This document shows, piece after piece, positions 44,920-55,980 of a stretch of DNA of 64,000 nucleotides. Within the stretch, counting starts at the first letter, position 1. Each line of letters starts with the position of its first letter. The translations under genes were made by a program, and so were the position numbers. A model generated the notes under the pieces. It saw nothing but the letters and a program-made list of their open reading frames with translations. It searched no databases and was not told the DNA's origin. Source of the stretch: Adiantum capillus-veneris (lineage: Eukaryota > Streptophyta > Polypodiopsida > Polypodiales > Pteridaceae); assembly GCA_014529385.2 (NCBI GenBank), contig CM043945.1, positions 151,255,741-151,319,740 of the forward strand. Direction: 5' to 3'.

Positions 44920-47569
44920 ATGCCTCGTGTAAAGGCCACGGCTAGGAGGGCAACATGTGAATCTTTGAATGCTCAAGCAAGAAGACGCCAATATGAGGCG
45001 CACAGAGATGTACTGCAAGATCTGCGCGGGATAGAACGACACGTTCAACTTGCTATTCCACGTCTCCCTTTCCAGCGAGTAGTGCGGGAGATTTGCAAGG
45101 AGTGGAGAGTCGGCATGCGATGGGCCAGCAGTGCACTACTCTGCCTTCAAGAAATTGCTGAAGACTACCTCGTGGAATTCTTCAGCGATGGATATATCCT
45201 GGCTGCCCATGCACACCGCGTCACTATCATGCCGCGGGATTTTGATACTCTTCGTAGGCTGCGTTTCCGCTATGATGGGCTGCTTCAGTTAGTGCCTATC
45301 CGAGATAGTAGAACCATGGATATTCTCAACATCCCCCCTCTCCATCCTCGTGCACGACAGACAGAGCCATCTAGGGCTGAAACAAGCAGCAGAAGGACCC
45401 GATCACGGGTCGAGAGAAACGACACAGATGGGCAGGCTGAGATAGCTGAAGAGGGGCATGAGCAAGCCAGAGTGGACCCCGAGGTAGTCATGGAAGAAAC
45501 AGAGACAGTTATCGAGGAGCCACTAGACACCAAAATGAGCAAGTCATGAAGGATCCGCAGCTAGTAAGGGATGATGAGGGGCAAGAGCAGGCCACGATGG
45601 ACCCTGAGGCATCTATGGAGGAACCAATATTGAAGGAAAATGATCCGGAGCCTAAGGAGACTGAGGTTGTTAGGGAGGTTGTTAGGGAGGAGCCTGAGGC
45701 AGCCAGGGATCCATCTCAAGAAAGGCAAGGGCAAGGCTCTGTATCACAAGGGCCATCCAATGTATCGAATGAGTCAATTATTTTAGAGCAAATCAATGAA
45801 GAGAATGAAGAGGAGATGAGAGTTCTGTTGATCTCAGCACCTCTACATGCACAGATACAGCTGCCTGGAAGGTGAGAGGAGGCCTACATTTTCAACCTCG
45901 ATCATCTAGACTTCCTGTGCATGCACAGTTTCACCAACTCCAACGCAATGAATGAGGTCGTCCACGTTGCTTTGTGGTAATTCTCATGATCTTTAAAAGT
46001 CATGTTTGGTTCATTAAATGGGTCTCTATCGAGACATGGGTCAATACCATGCGAGACAGTGGCTTATGGAATTGGATAGTGGTACTACTCGCTCGGTATT
46101 GACCCATGTCTTTGCGGCAGTGGTCAAGTTTTTCTTTATAATGGCTTACTACCTTAAAGACATGGGTCAATACCAAGCGAGTCAGTGGCTTATGGAATTG
46201 GAATCCGCCACTGACTCGCTCGGTATTGACCCATGTCTTTGCGGCAGTCGTCAAGTTTTTCTTTATAATGACTCGCTACCGTTAAGACATGGGTCAATAC
46301 CAAGCGAGTCAGTGGCAGATGGAATTCGATAGCTGCCCCACTTGCTCGGTATTGACTCATGGGTTTGTGGCAGTGACAACCCGCTAAAATACCTCAAGTC
46401 TAATCTCTGCCATTTATTCATGTTAGCCACCCTGTCTCGCTTCTGCCCCTTGAGGTTCAAGATAAAGTATACGTAATAGATCCGTTGATATTGCCTTATC
46501 TGCAGGACAACTCAGTTTTCTTTTTGAGTCTGATGAATTGGTTTAGCAGAGTCAACTTTGATCTAGCGCGCTTTCTGGTCACTGCATACAATCAATCGTG
46601 AGTATTTTCTTGCCTTGTAAAAAACATGTTGCATTTAGAATCTCTCCTCATCTTTGATGGTGTCTTTGTAGTGCTCATTGGAGTCTGATGTTTTTTGAAA
46701 TGGAAGCTAAGATTGTTTACTACGCAAACTCCGGGGCAAAGCAGGGCGTTTCACGGTCGTGTAAAAATGTAAGGCCCATTTGGGTACATTTGGAAAGAAG
46801 TGTCTCTTTGTAATGTGTTGCTGACTCAAGTGGTTATGTATGTAGTGCCGCAAAAAAACTTGTATGCTGTGTAGAGGATGCTGTGTAGAGGATCTTTTGT
46901 TAGAACATGATCTAGGAAATATAGTCCAGCACAAACAGGTAACCGTGCCCGCGCAGACTGATGACTATAGCTGTTGGCTGGAGAACCTGTTTGAATGCCC
47001 TGTTGCTCCTCAGTGAAATTATGGATGTACCGAACGTAAGTAATTTGCTATTTTATTGTTTGGCTGCAACGTATGTATGAAGCAACAAATGTTTGTATAA
47101 CGTCTCTACAGAACTTCAATTACATAACTACATCCCCAACGATGTGCGACATTTTTCTGTAATGGCCATCCAACATATTATAATCTCGGTAAACAGACGC
47201 ACAAGAGAGGAAGCAGTGAGAGCTGAGGAGTTCAAAGAGGCTCGCATTAACGAAATGACGCAATGCCACAATCAGACTCAAGAAGAAGTTCGAAATATGC
47301 AAGAAGCAATAAATCAATATTATGCGGACGCCGCAGAAGTAGAGGAATGGGCTACACGTCGACGGCAAGAGCAAGAACAGAGGGAAGCTTCACAGGTGCA
47401 AGAAGCATGGGAAGCCATGGAAGAGGCCCATGATTTTGAGCGACGCGAAAGGATGCCCAAGACCAGCATCCCCAGAGGCAGAGGTAGCAGCAACCGGAGC
47501 AGAGGGCAGGGGAGCAACCAGAGCAAAGGGCAAGGGAAGAGTGGCACAAACCGGGGGAGAGGACAGTAG
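44920..47569 (+). pseudogene. Histone H3-fold protein with downstream C48-protease-like and coiled-coil exons
   Basis: The ATG at 44920 starts MPRVKATARRAT, like an H3 tail but shorter. The full histone fold follows within about 125 residues: alpha-1 RLPFQRVVREICKEW, loop, alpha-2 MRWASSALLCLQEIAEDYLV, then HAHRVTIMPRDFDTLRRLR. The RW and RDF residues recall CENH3, but loop 1 has canonical length. The frame ends at 45549 after an acidic region, which continues in another frame to about 45870. Later exons are 46427-46597, then (intron GTGAGT...TTTGTAG) from 46672. They read QSAHWSLMFFEMEAKIVYYA and later VPAQTDDYSCW, matching the His and Gln/Cys blocks of Ulp1/C48 SUMO proteases. The catalytic Asp looks lost. 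The last exon (47112-47569) gives a coiled coil and an RG/SQ-rich tail. That all exons form one transcript is inference. Stops and a frameshift suggest a decayed copy. Confidence 0.75.
46021..46370. repeat. Repeat cluster 4: three 127-bp units in a predicted intron
   Basis: GACATGGGTCAATACC recurs at 46032, 46159 and 46286. Each unit pairs GGGTCAATACCAAGCGAGTC with an inverted GACTCGCTCGGTATTGACCC, giving long hairpins. Flanked by a donor-like GTAATT near 45979 and an acceptor at 46426. Confidence 0.9.
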
Positions 47570-49386
47570 TAGCAGGGAAAGGGAGAAATTTACTTGTGTA
47601 AATCTTGACAGAAACAACACAATATGTAAAGTTTTGAAACATTGAAAATGTACATTTTTGAAACATTGTTTGACCGCCAAAAAATGTCTCTGCATTAGTC
47701 ATTTTGAAGAGTACATCATGGTTTGCATGGCATCAAAGCTCTTTGCGTGCACAAGGTATGTGACCTAGCTTCCCGTGGAAGCAATAAGTGAAGTGTATTT
47801 GTTAGTGACTCCTTGCACAATGTTGTTTTCTCTTGCACCTTGGAATCTGAAAAGAAGAAAAAGTTAGATTATGTCTTAATGTATTAAAGACAATCAAAAT
47901 TTATTGATTTAGTAAGCACCTTTCTATTGTTGAGACTAAATGCATACAATTCCGGCAAAAGTGGAATTTCTTCACATGTAAGATCTACCCAGAGCTGTGC
48001 AAGAGTTGTGCTTGACATTGTCTCCATCACAGTAAGTAGGCTGTCTCGAAAGTAGAGCTCCATTGATAAAGGTTTGTTCTCGAGGTTGTTCTCTATATCT
48101 TGGTGGAGTGGAATAAGCTGCCCACTAAGAAGATGATATCTAATATAGTAAAACGATACTAAGAAATTTTGAGAGCTTATAATGAAATTGAAAATTATGG
48201 ACTTCTTTTGCAAAATACAGATTTTGTTCTGTGATTGTTTCCTATCCCAATTATCATCTAAAAAGTCCAAACAGCTCTCAAACTTGCAAATGAACATTGT
48301 TGCAGTAGTTCTTATTTTCTCATCGAAGAAAAATCCTACAAACACTTCAAGAGGCATAAATAGTGCGAGCCGAACTATTTTTGTGGCAATTGAATACTTG
48401 AGGGACTTTTGTATATCCTGAAACAACTTATTCCTAAAGCTTTCACTAGTTTGAGAAGCAGGCAAGGACCAATCCTTGCTTTCAAAGGATGAAAGTGACA
48501 AAGGAGCTACACGACCCCAACCAATGGAAGTTCTCGGTTCCACATATGACATATCATAAAATAAAATTCCATTATTTGCAAGTTCCTTGTTTTGTCTTCC
48601 TCGGTACATTTGCTCACCAATAAACGCATGGAAAACATCAAAAATCCCAACTATGCTCTCAACTAGTTGCCAATCTGTCATATTCGATGGATAAATATCT
48701 GAAACATACCAAAGATGATATGCACTAAGCGAGATGTTGAAATAACTTACAATTGGGTCGATGCCTTGGAAAACTTGGAGGAGATGTCTTCAACCTTAAG
48801 TCTGCATGCTGGAAAGCATGTTGTATGAGGACCTCTTTCACCCGCTTGCTTTGTGCACACACTTTAAACTCTTTAACTTGACCCTTGAAAGCCTGCACGA
48901 AATCATTGTGTTGCCTCCTCTTCCTCCTCCTAGTTTGCAGTAGAACCCAACTTCTGATAGTTATTTGAGATGGTATCCATGCTTGATCTTCTTGTAGTAT
49001 AACTGTTAAAAATGCTAACAGAGTCAATGGTAGTGCTAGGCCTTCAAGAAGTAGACATGGTGTGCAGTAGAATGAATACACAGAAAGGTTAGCGCAAATA
49101 TGAAAAAGGTAAGAAGTTTTGAGAGGGAAGTAGAGCTACTCAAAGTCATATTTAGGTGGGAACAAAGATACTAGATAGAGTCTTCAATGAAAGTTCTAAA
49201 ATTCCTCGGTACAGAGTTAGTACAACTTACGGCATTTATACCTTGAAAGCATGAAATTGTGCAATTTGATGAACCAAATAATATTTCCTCCCTTTTTTGA
49301 AAAGAGCTTGACTCCAAACTGTCAATTTTCAACGTAACGTTAGCCTCTTCCTCATTGGTCGAGCTCCACCCTCTCTCTAGAACTGA
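47570..49386 (-). other. Subterminal region with unrecognised minus-strand ORFs
   Basis: Three minus-strand frames: 49467-49171 (crossing the terminal repeat), 49081-48725 and 48681-47884 (265 residues, MTDWQLVESIVGIFDVFHAF). The last is long enough to be a gene piece and has mixed hydrophobic content, but I recognise no family. They may be exons of one captured or element-encoded gene transcribed inward from the right end. Confidence 0.35.
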
Positions 49387-49420
49387 AAGGCCCAAAAGTG
49401 AGTCCAGCTTTCTCCTAATG
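49387..49420 (-). repeat. Right terminal inverted repeat
   Basis: GGCCCAAAAGTGAGTCCAGC and onward to CTCCTAATG, the near reverse complement of 36657-36690. Confidence 0.85.
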
Positions 49421-52297
49421 GTTCTTGGATTATCAATAAGGAAAATTTGGTCACTCTCAAAGGCCAAAATTATGACTCATTGTACTCACTTTATGTCCTT
49501 TTTGTGAAAGAGAATTCTATTTGTGTAGCAGAGCTGCCATTTACAGAGTTGTGGCATAGCCGGCTAGGACATATGATTCAAAAGGGAATGAAAGTCTTAT
49601 AGTGTTTTGGTTATATCCATGTGTTATATTACTCTAACTTCTCTCTATCTCAGCATTGTATCTATGGCAAACAGACTAGGTTGACACCAGCACCTTTGGA
49701 CAAGGAGTTAGGGAGTCCTCTAGATCTTGTTCATAGCAACTTGTGTGGAACTATGCCAGCCAAGTCTCTAAGGGGATCATTATACTTCCTAACATTCATA
49801 GATGACTCTACTAGAAAGGTGTGGGTTTATATATTGAAGCAAAAGAGCGACGTCTTTAGTGTCTTTCAGAAGTTCTTAGCATTGGTAGAGAACCAATCGA
49901 GGAGAAAGCTTAAATCTTTGCACAGTGACAATGGAGGCGAGTACATCTCCTCCAAGTTCAAGGACTTTTGAAGTAAAAGAGCATAAGAAGAAAATTTACA
50001 ACGCCTTACACACCCACCCAAAATGGTGTGGCTCAGAGGATGAATAGAATCATTCAAGAATGGGTCACTTCTATGCCATATGTGGCCAACTTACCTCAAG
50101 AATTTTGGGGAGAAGCTGTTACGACATACTTGATCAATTGTTCACCTAGTACACCACTAAAGTACAAGGTTCCGTAGGAGTTGAGGATGGGCAAAGAGCC
50201 CAATTATGACAGGTTATGTGTATTTGGGTGTCAAGCATTCTCACAAGTGCCAAAAGCGCTTAGACAAAAGTTGGACCCCGTATCACACAAGTGCAACTTC
50301 ATTGGATATGGCGTAGATGGAGAGATGGGATATTGTCTTTGGCACCCAGAATCTAAGAAGGTCATACGCAAATCATAGGTGATAATTCAACGAGTCTAAG
50401 ATGAATAAAAAACCAGTGGAAGGCATTGAGTATCGCAAAGTACGGTTTGAGGATGTTGCCTCACCACCAGTTTTACATAGAATGTTGCACGTGCAAGTGA
50501 TGCTCCTTCCACTAGTACAGACACACATGTTTCTCCATAGAGAGCAGAGTCCAGTAGTCAAAAAATTTGGAGATCTACTTACACATCTCGTGCACCTAAG
50601 CAATTGAGCCAGGATTAGACTATTTGCTAGTCATTGATTGCGGTGAACCCACTTGCTACAAAGATGCCATTAAAATGGATGATAGCATGAAGTGGGAAGA
50701 GGCTATGCAATCTGAGTATAACTCAATTTTAGCCAATGAAACCTAGGATTTGCTAGAATTACCTTTGGGTAAACAAGAATTGTCCCGCAACTGGGTGTAC
50801 AAGAAGAAGTATATCACATATGATCACGAGCCTAAGTATAAGGCTAGATGGTTTGCTAAAGGATTCAAGAAAACGGAAGGCATGTATTTTGATGAAATCT
50901 TTTCTCCAGTGTTCAACATGACAACATTGCGTCTTGTGCTTGGTCTAGTAGCCATCGAGACTTGGAATTGGTCCAAATGGATGTGAAGACAACGTTTCTT
51001 CATGGGGACCTTAAAGAGGATGTTTACATGAAATAGCCAGAGTGTTTTGTGATAAAGACTGAGAAACCAACATAAGCAGAACTGGTGTGTAGGCTGAAGA
51101 AATTTTTGTATGGATTAAAGCAAGGCTCAAGGAAATGGTACCTTAAGTTTGATAAGTACATTCAGTTCTAGGGTTATGTAAGGAGCCAAGAGGATCAGTG
51201 CTTGTACACAAAGAGGTTGAATGATGGTTCCCTCATCATTCTAATTTTGTACATGGATGACGTGCTCATAGCCGGAAAGTCAAAAAATGAGATTTCACTT
51301 CTTAAGGACTCCTTAAGAAAGCAGTTTGCTATGAAATATTTGGGCGATGCAAATCACTTTCTTGGTATGTGTATCAAGAGAGATCGCAAACGTGGTATAC
51401 TTGAACTTTCACAGGAAGAGTATATTCACAAGGTCTTACATCATTTTAATATGCAAGGGGGGAAATCATTGACTACCGTAATGACAGCATACAAAAAACT
51501 TAGCAAGCATGATTGTCCCAAGTTGGATGCTGAAAAGGCAGAGATGGAAAAGGTGTCATATTCTTTGGTAGTTGGTAGTCTCATGTTCGCCATGGTTAGC
51601 ACGTAGCCAGGCATTTCACATGCAGTGGGAGTGGTCAACAGATTTATGGAAAATCTAGGCAAAAAACATTGGGAAGCAGTGAAGCACATCTTGAGATACA
51701 TCAAGGGCTCAGCTATCAAGTACTTACACTTTGGAAACAGTGATGCATCCATAGTTGGATACATTGATTTGGATTATGCGGTTTGTGTGGAACTAGGAAA
51801 TCCACATCTGCTTACGTTTTCTTGTTTGTTGGAGTGGAATTTTCTTGGAGATCATGTATCCAGAACTTCACTTCGTCTTCCACAACTGAGGTAGAGTATG
51901 TTGTAGTTTCTAGTTCTAGTAAGTAAGCTGTGTGGTTATATCGTCCAGTGGGAGATTTTGGTATACACCAGGCTCCAGTGCTACATTGCAACAGCCAGAG
52001 TGCAATTGTGTTAGCAAATAACCCTGTGTTTCACTCCAAGTCAAAACACACAGAGGTCAGGTATCATGTGGTACGGGATATTTTGGCTAGCAAACACATT
52101 GAGTTAGTCAAAGTTCAGATTGATGAAAACCCAGTGGATGCTCTAATAAAGAGCTAGCCTCATAGCAATTCTCACATTGCATAGAGATGATAGGTGTAGG
52201 GTAAATCTACATTCATGCTTCACGTTTGTACAATTATACATAATAGACCCTACATTATTTATCCCCTTGGGCCACGTTGGCCTTCAAGTGGGAGATT
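49421..52297 (+). pseudogene. Second copia element: integrase, reverse transcriptase, RNase H
   Basis: Continues the copia cut at 36656. Seen: LWHSRLGHMIQKGM; integrase pieces DLVHSNLCGTM and HSDNGGEYIS; reverse transcriptase NWVYKKKYI and YFDEIFSPVFNM; the active-site box LYMDDVLIAG, intact; VGSLMFAMVST; and RNase H VLHCNSQSAIVLA and HSKSKHTEVRYH. Many stops and several frame changes occur. It ends with a polypurine-like AAGTGGGAGATTG before an LTR start. Confidence 0.88.
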
Positions 52298-52564
52298 GTT
52301 AGGTTTCAGGTCCCATGGCCCGGGCGTCCGCCCATTACATTCATTTTGGTTATAATGAATATAAGGAGAGTGAGAATTATTCTCTCACAAGCTCCACCAA
52401 AGATCTGAGTCTGCTCTCATCCCCTTCCCTTGCACTCTCTGCATGTGCAACCTTCACCTCCTGGTGTCAATCAAACCAAGAACGTCTTTGAGTATTGGAA
52501 GGTACTTGTTTGATTCTTTGAAAATATGAATGTGAGTCTTTTACTTGTATATCAACTTTTATCA
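52298..52564 (+). repeat. 3' LTR of the second copia (end uncertain)
   Basis: Starts TGTTAGGTTTCAGG directly after the polypurine tract. A CA at 52564, next to array-like sequence, is a plausible end (267 bp). The 5' LTR is missing, so the length cannot be checked internally. Confidence 0.6.
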
Positions 52565-52800
52565 TAGGCTCAAGCCTACCCTCCATGTGCTCATTTAGAG
52601 CTTAAGTGAGGTTTGAACTTAAGCTTGAGTGTCACTTTCATATGAGGCTCTAGGACTAGCAAGTGAGGCTTGAACTTATGTTTGAGCCCCACTTATACAT
52701 GCCAATGTATTTTGAACTTTTCATAGATGTATGTGAGCATATCAATAAACAATTCATCTAGCACGTCAGACTTGAACTTATGTATAAGTCTCAACCCCAC
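52565..52800. repeat. Divergent array-like repeats
   Basis: Repeats of GAACTTAAGCTTGAG-, GAACTTATGTTTGAG- and GAACTTATGTATAAG-type blocks about 70-110 bp apart, recalling the array at 13223-14803 without its ACAAGGATG part. Probably a diverged edge of the array. Confidence 0.55.
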
Positions 52801-54723
52801 AAGTTAGTGTTTAAAAAGGAATCCTAGTATGCCTTGTCATAATTAATCTTGGAATTTTCAATTTTGCAGACCTTTGTAAAGACCACAGAGCACACACTTC
52901 AAAAGAGATTCTCCAAAACCTACTTGCATTTGCTTCTATGTGATGAGGAGATATGGATGAGGAGATATGGATAAATTGGGTCAAGATTATGAAACAATAT
53001 GCTGAAGGCTTGCTACCAAATACAAAGGGAGAAACAATTGATGAAGGTTCCAATCGAAAACCTAAGTTTCTAACCATGAAGGGTGGGTAGATTTGACTAG
53101 CACCAGGCAGCACAACAATGCTAGCACCTACATTTTTCAGGTGCATTTTAGGCCTTGAGAGAAGAGAAGTTATTGAACTTCAAAATTTGATCCCGGAAAA
53201 AACCATTGTGCTAAAGAAGGGCAAGCATACCCCTCATAGAATGGACATGGACGAGATGGCTTGGAAGTTAAAAATAGATCAAGTATTGAAAGAAGAAATC
53301 ATCTCAATCTTCTTTGATCTGAGAAGGGAAAAGTTATCTTTGGAGCAAGTTTGCCAGAAGTACAAGCTACAAGAGCACGAGTACAATCAAATGAGAAGCT
53401 ATAGCCAATACTATGTCAAGGATTCCCTCAACAAAGCAAAGAAGACTCCACCATCACTTCCAAAAATTGTAGTAACTCTCCTCAATCTCACCTTGATAGA
53501 GCTAACATGGGAAAAATATCTCAAGACGAGTATATTCCTTGGAGAATCAAGGCTATGGGCTTTGATATGATGAAGACCAAAGACTTTTGCAATGCAAAGC
53601 ATGTATTATTTCAATTGGTCATCTTTGATCTTCATGGTACTAAAGAGAAGCTCTCTATAGACTTTTTTGCAAACTTCGCACTCAATCTAAACACATTGAA
53701 TGCACAATATGAATATGTGCTAGTGTGTTTCTTTGATTTCATCAATATCCAAATGCTTGTTGAAGGGGTTTCTAGCCAATCAACTAAGGTCCATATTGAA
53801 TATGGAAATATCCAACCAAGGAGATAACTCATGCATAGATGAAACTATGGATAGTGCAATGGTTGATCTTTTTGTTTGCATGGTTGATAGGTTTGAGGCT
53901 ACTGACAATGCTCATACAAAACAGTCTTTTTCTCAGGTTCTTGTGGAAAGGATCACAAATTTATTGACAAAAGCTTCATTGATGGACTTATCACAGGGTT
54001 TTGTCCTAAGCAAAGCTATGTTCTAGAATTTTTTTGCAATGGAGTTGTATTGGAGCAAAGCCTATTAGTGAAGTGAAGGGCCATTGCTTTATGTAAAGAT
54101 GAATTTGAAGCAATGGAGTTAGAATCTCAATGCTCTTCTGTTTTGGAGAGTGATTTGTCCTTGCAGGAGTGGTGTGGTCCAAGTTAAGCATCACTTGCGA
54201 GACAAGCAGTGGAGTTGGATGATACAGAAAAAGAAGATCTTAACAATCTTGACATTGATGAGCAACAAAGCGGTGGAGAGGATGGTGGATGAAAATGAAG
54301 ACAATGATAATGTAGATAGCACGGATGATAGCAAAGTTAAAGAAGCTATGGATTTTGACCATCAAGGGGGGGAAGAGGGGGGGGGGGGGGGGGGGGGCAA
54401 TTTTGGACAAATTAGTCCAATTGTGGATGTTGAGTATGCAAAAGACAATGTTGAAGCTAATGAGGATCATGGTGCAGGTGATGAGGATGCACAAGAGGGT
54501 GATAGAACCCCTCTTAACTTTGTAGCTGATGAAAAAGGTGGGAATGATTCTTAGAGTATTTGTGATACCCAGTTTACTGCTGCATGCTATTATCATGTAC
54601 CAACAAACTCTCAAAGTTAAAAAGGTAGGAAATTGTATTGAATTGATCAATTGTGAAACTTTGGGTCCTTCAAACAATATTTTCTTTACACTATCTTTCG
54701 TCTTTCTATAAAAGCAATATAAT
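52801..54723 (+). pseudogene. Coding-like stretch of unknown identity, eroded
   Basis: Plus-strand open segments in changing frames. They include 53118-53570 (150 residues, MDEMAWKLKIDQVLKEEI and LEQVCQKYKLQEHEYNQM, helical), 53733-54026, and 54150-54554 with an acidic Asp/Glu-rich part (VDENEDNDNVDSTDD). A G-run of about 20 bases (54377-54397) encodes poly-Gly there and is prone to length error. I recognise no family. The acidic, lysine-rich composition and position among repeats suggest a transposon-derived or dead captured gene. Confidence 0.35.
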
Positions 54724-55178
54724 CATTAGGAAAATTTTGAGCTCATTTTTGGGCCTTGGAAGAAATTACTAATGTGGCACAACATTCAAGACCTTTTTTT
54801 TCTGTTTGCAAATAAGATCCAAATTTGTCGGAGGTTGAATATTTAGAATCTACTCTTCAAATGCTATCTATTGATATATAACAAGCATGTATCAAACATT
54901 GCCTTCATATAGATATGCAAAAGGGTGATTTTACATTACTACAACGGTAACAATTACTAGTAGCTGATTGAAAACAATGGCATAACTTTTATAGAACTCA
55001 TCAAAAAAAATTGGACCTTGGCTCTTTAAAATCCATTTTTGAAGAGCTTTCCAATGATAGTTCATATCATGGGTTTTGAGCAATATTTAAAAGGGTTTAT
55101 TGGGTTGCTCTCTTTTGTACAGCTTTGATGATGTGGCCCCTTTAAAGGCCCAAAAATGAGCTCAAAATTCTCCTAATG
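54724..55178. mobile_element. MITE-like element (455 bp) related to the 12.8-kb element
   Basis: Starts CATTAGGAAAATTTTGAGCT and ends AGCTCAAAATTCTCCTAATG, inverted ends of over 30 bp including the GGGCC block. The terminal bases and GGGCC placement match the ends of 36657-49420. No coding capacity. Target duplication unclear: AAT on the left, AAT overlapping the right end. Confidence 0.82.
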
Positions 55179-55980
55179 TGTACAAAATTTTGTGAAATTT
55201 TCTATGTGATACTATTCAAAGATTTTTTATTAGCTTCAATTGTTGTTGATTGAGTGGCATCTATGTACATCTACCATTAAAAAAGTATTGAGGGATCAAA
55301 ATTGAGTTTGAGCCTCACTAATTAGATCAAAGTCATCACAAAGCATGTGCTTTCTATTTTAAAGTGTCATTCATAGATCATAGATAACATACAGATTTGT
55401 ATTAAGGCTTCACAATTTTGGTTTTGGCGAGACAAGAATAGTATTGCCAAACACCATATTTGTAGTCTGAATGGTACCTCAATGGTACATGTCATAGCAC
55501 ATTGACTTGTTGATAATGCCTATAGCCTCCTCTTCAACATCTCCCATTTCCATTTTTTCAATAGGGGCAAATCTTGTCGAGAAAGCATCAATCAAACTAC
55601 ATAGAGCTAATGAAAAGAGTTTAGTAGAATTAAATGAAGTGTGCAAGCACGAAACAGAGGAAAAATTGGGAAGTAAAAGTAAGACCAAGGTAATTGCCAC
55701 CCTTATATAATATCCCTTTTGCATGTCCACATCCAATTACCATGCATGGGGTCTTGGGTTCACACGTGTGACAATTAATGAATTTCCATCCCTTATTACA
55801 ATTAACCCACTCATTGCAAGATCCTTCTCATAATGCCTCAAGCAATCCACATGAGACTTAATGCTACATTCATAGTCATACACCACATTTAATTAACATG
55901 ATTATTGAGATCAACCCACCACATGAATCTCCTCATCATAATGAACGGGAAACATCCCAAGGTAATACTACTGAAATTGT
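55179..55980. other. Intergenic sequence
   Basis: AT-rich, with two overlapping short ORFs on opposite strands (55479-55736 minus, 55507-55710 plus) that show no domain. I see no repeat or gene. Confidence 0.35.

Larger units (their letters stand above)
36657..49420. mobile_element. 12.8-kb TIR-bounded DNA element with H3-like gene
   Basis: Bounded by inverted ends: the left begins CATTAGGAGAAAGTTGGACT and continues to about 36690, and the right is its near reverse complement ending CTCCTAATG at 49420. It splits one copia element; joining ...ATCATG (36656) to GTTCTTGG (49421) makes a continuous copia reading. ATG occurs left of the left end and again as the last three bases on the right, so a 3-bp duplication is possible but the exact ends are unresolved. 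Inside are a plus-strand transposase-like gene, a minus-strand multi-exon gene, the H3-like/C48-like gene, and repeat clusters sharing one core motif. I recognise no known superfamily. The terminus is loosely CACTA-like, but no CACTA transposase was seen. Confidence 0.8.

Noticed and set aside
44920-45549. A host CENH3 or histone H3 gene
   Set aside because: The tail is shortened, the fold is divergent and loop 1 is canonical in length. The gene also sits between element-specific repeats inside the terminal repeats, so element-borne cargo fits better. Host origin by capture remains possible.
47120-47702. Minus-strand ORFs rich in Leu, Pro and Cys over the coiled-coil exon
   Set aside because: They mirror the RG/SQ-rich plus-strand frame and have no independent support.
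36657-49420. A Polinton/Maverick-like virus-related element
   Set aside because: No protein-primed DNA polymerase, retroviral-type integrase or packaging ATPase motifs were seen.
54150-54554. A real glycine-rich acidic protein gene
   Set aside because: The glycine run is encoded by a homopolymer G tract of about 20 bases, and neighbouring frames are broken. There is no evidence of a conserved product.
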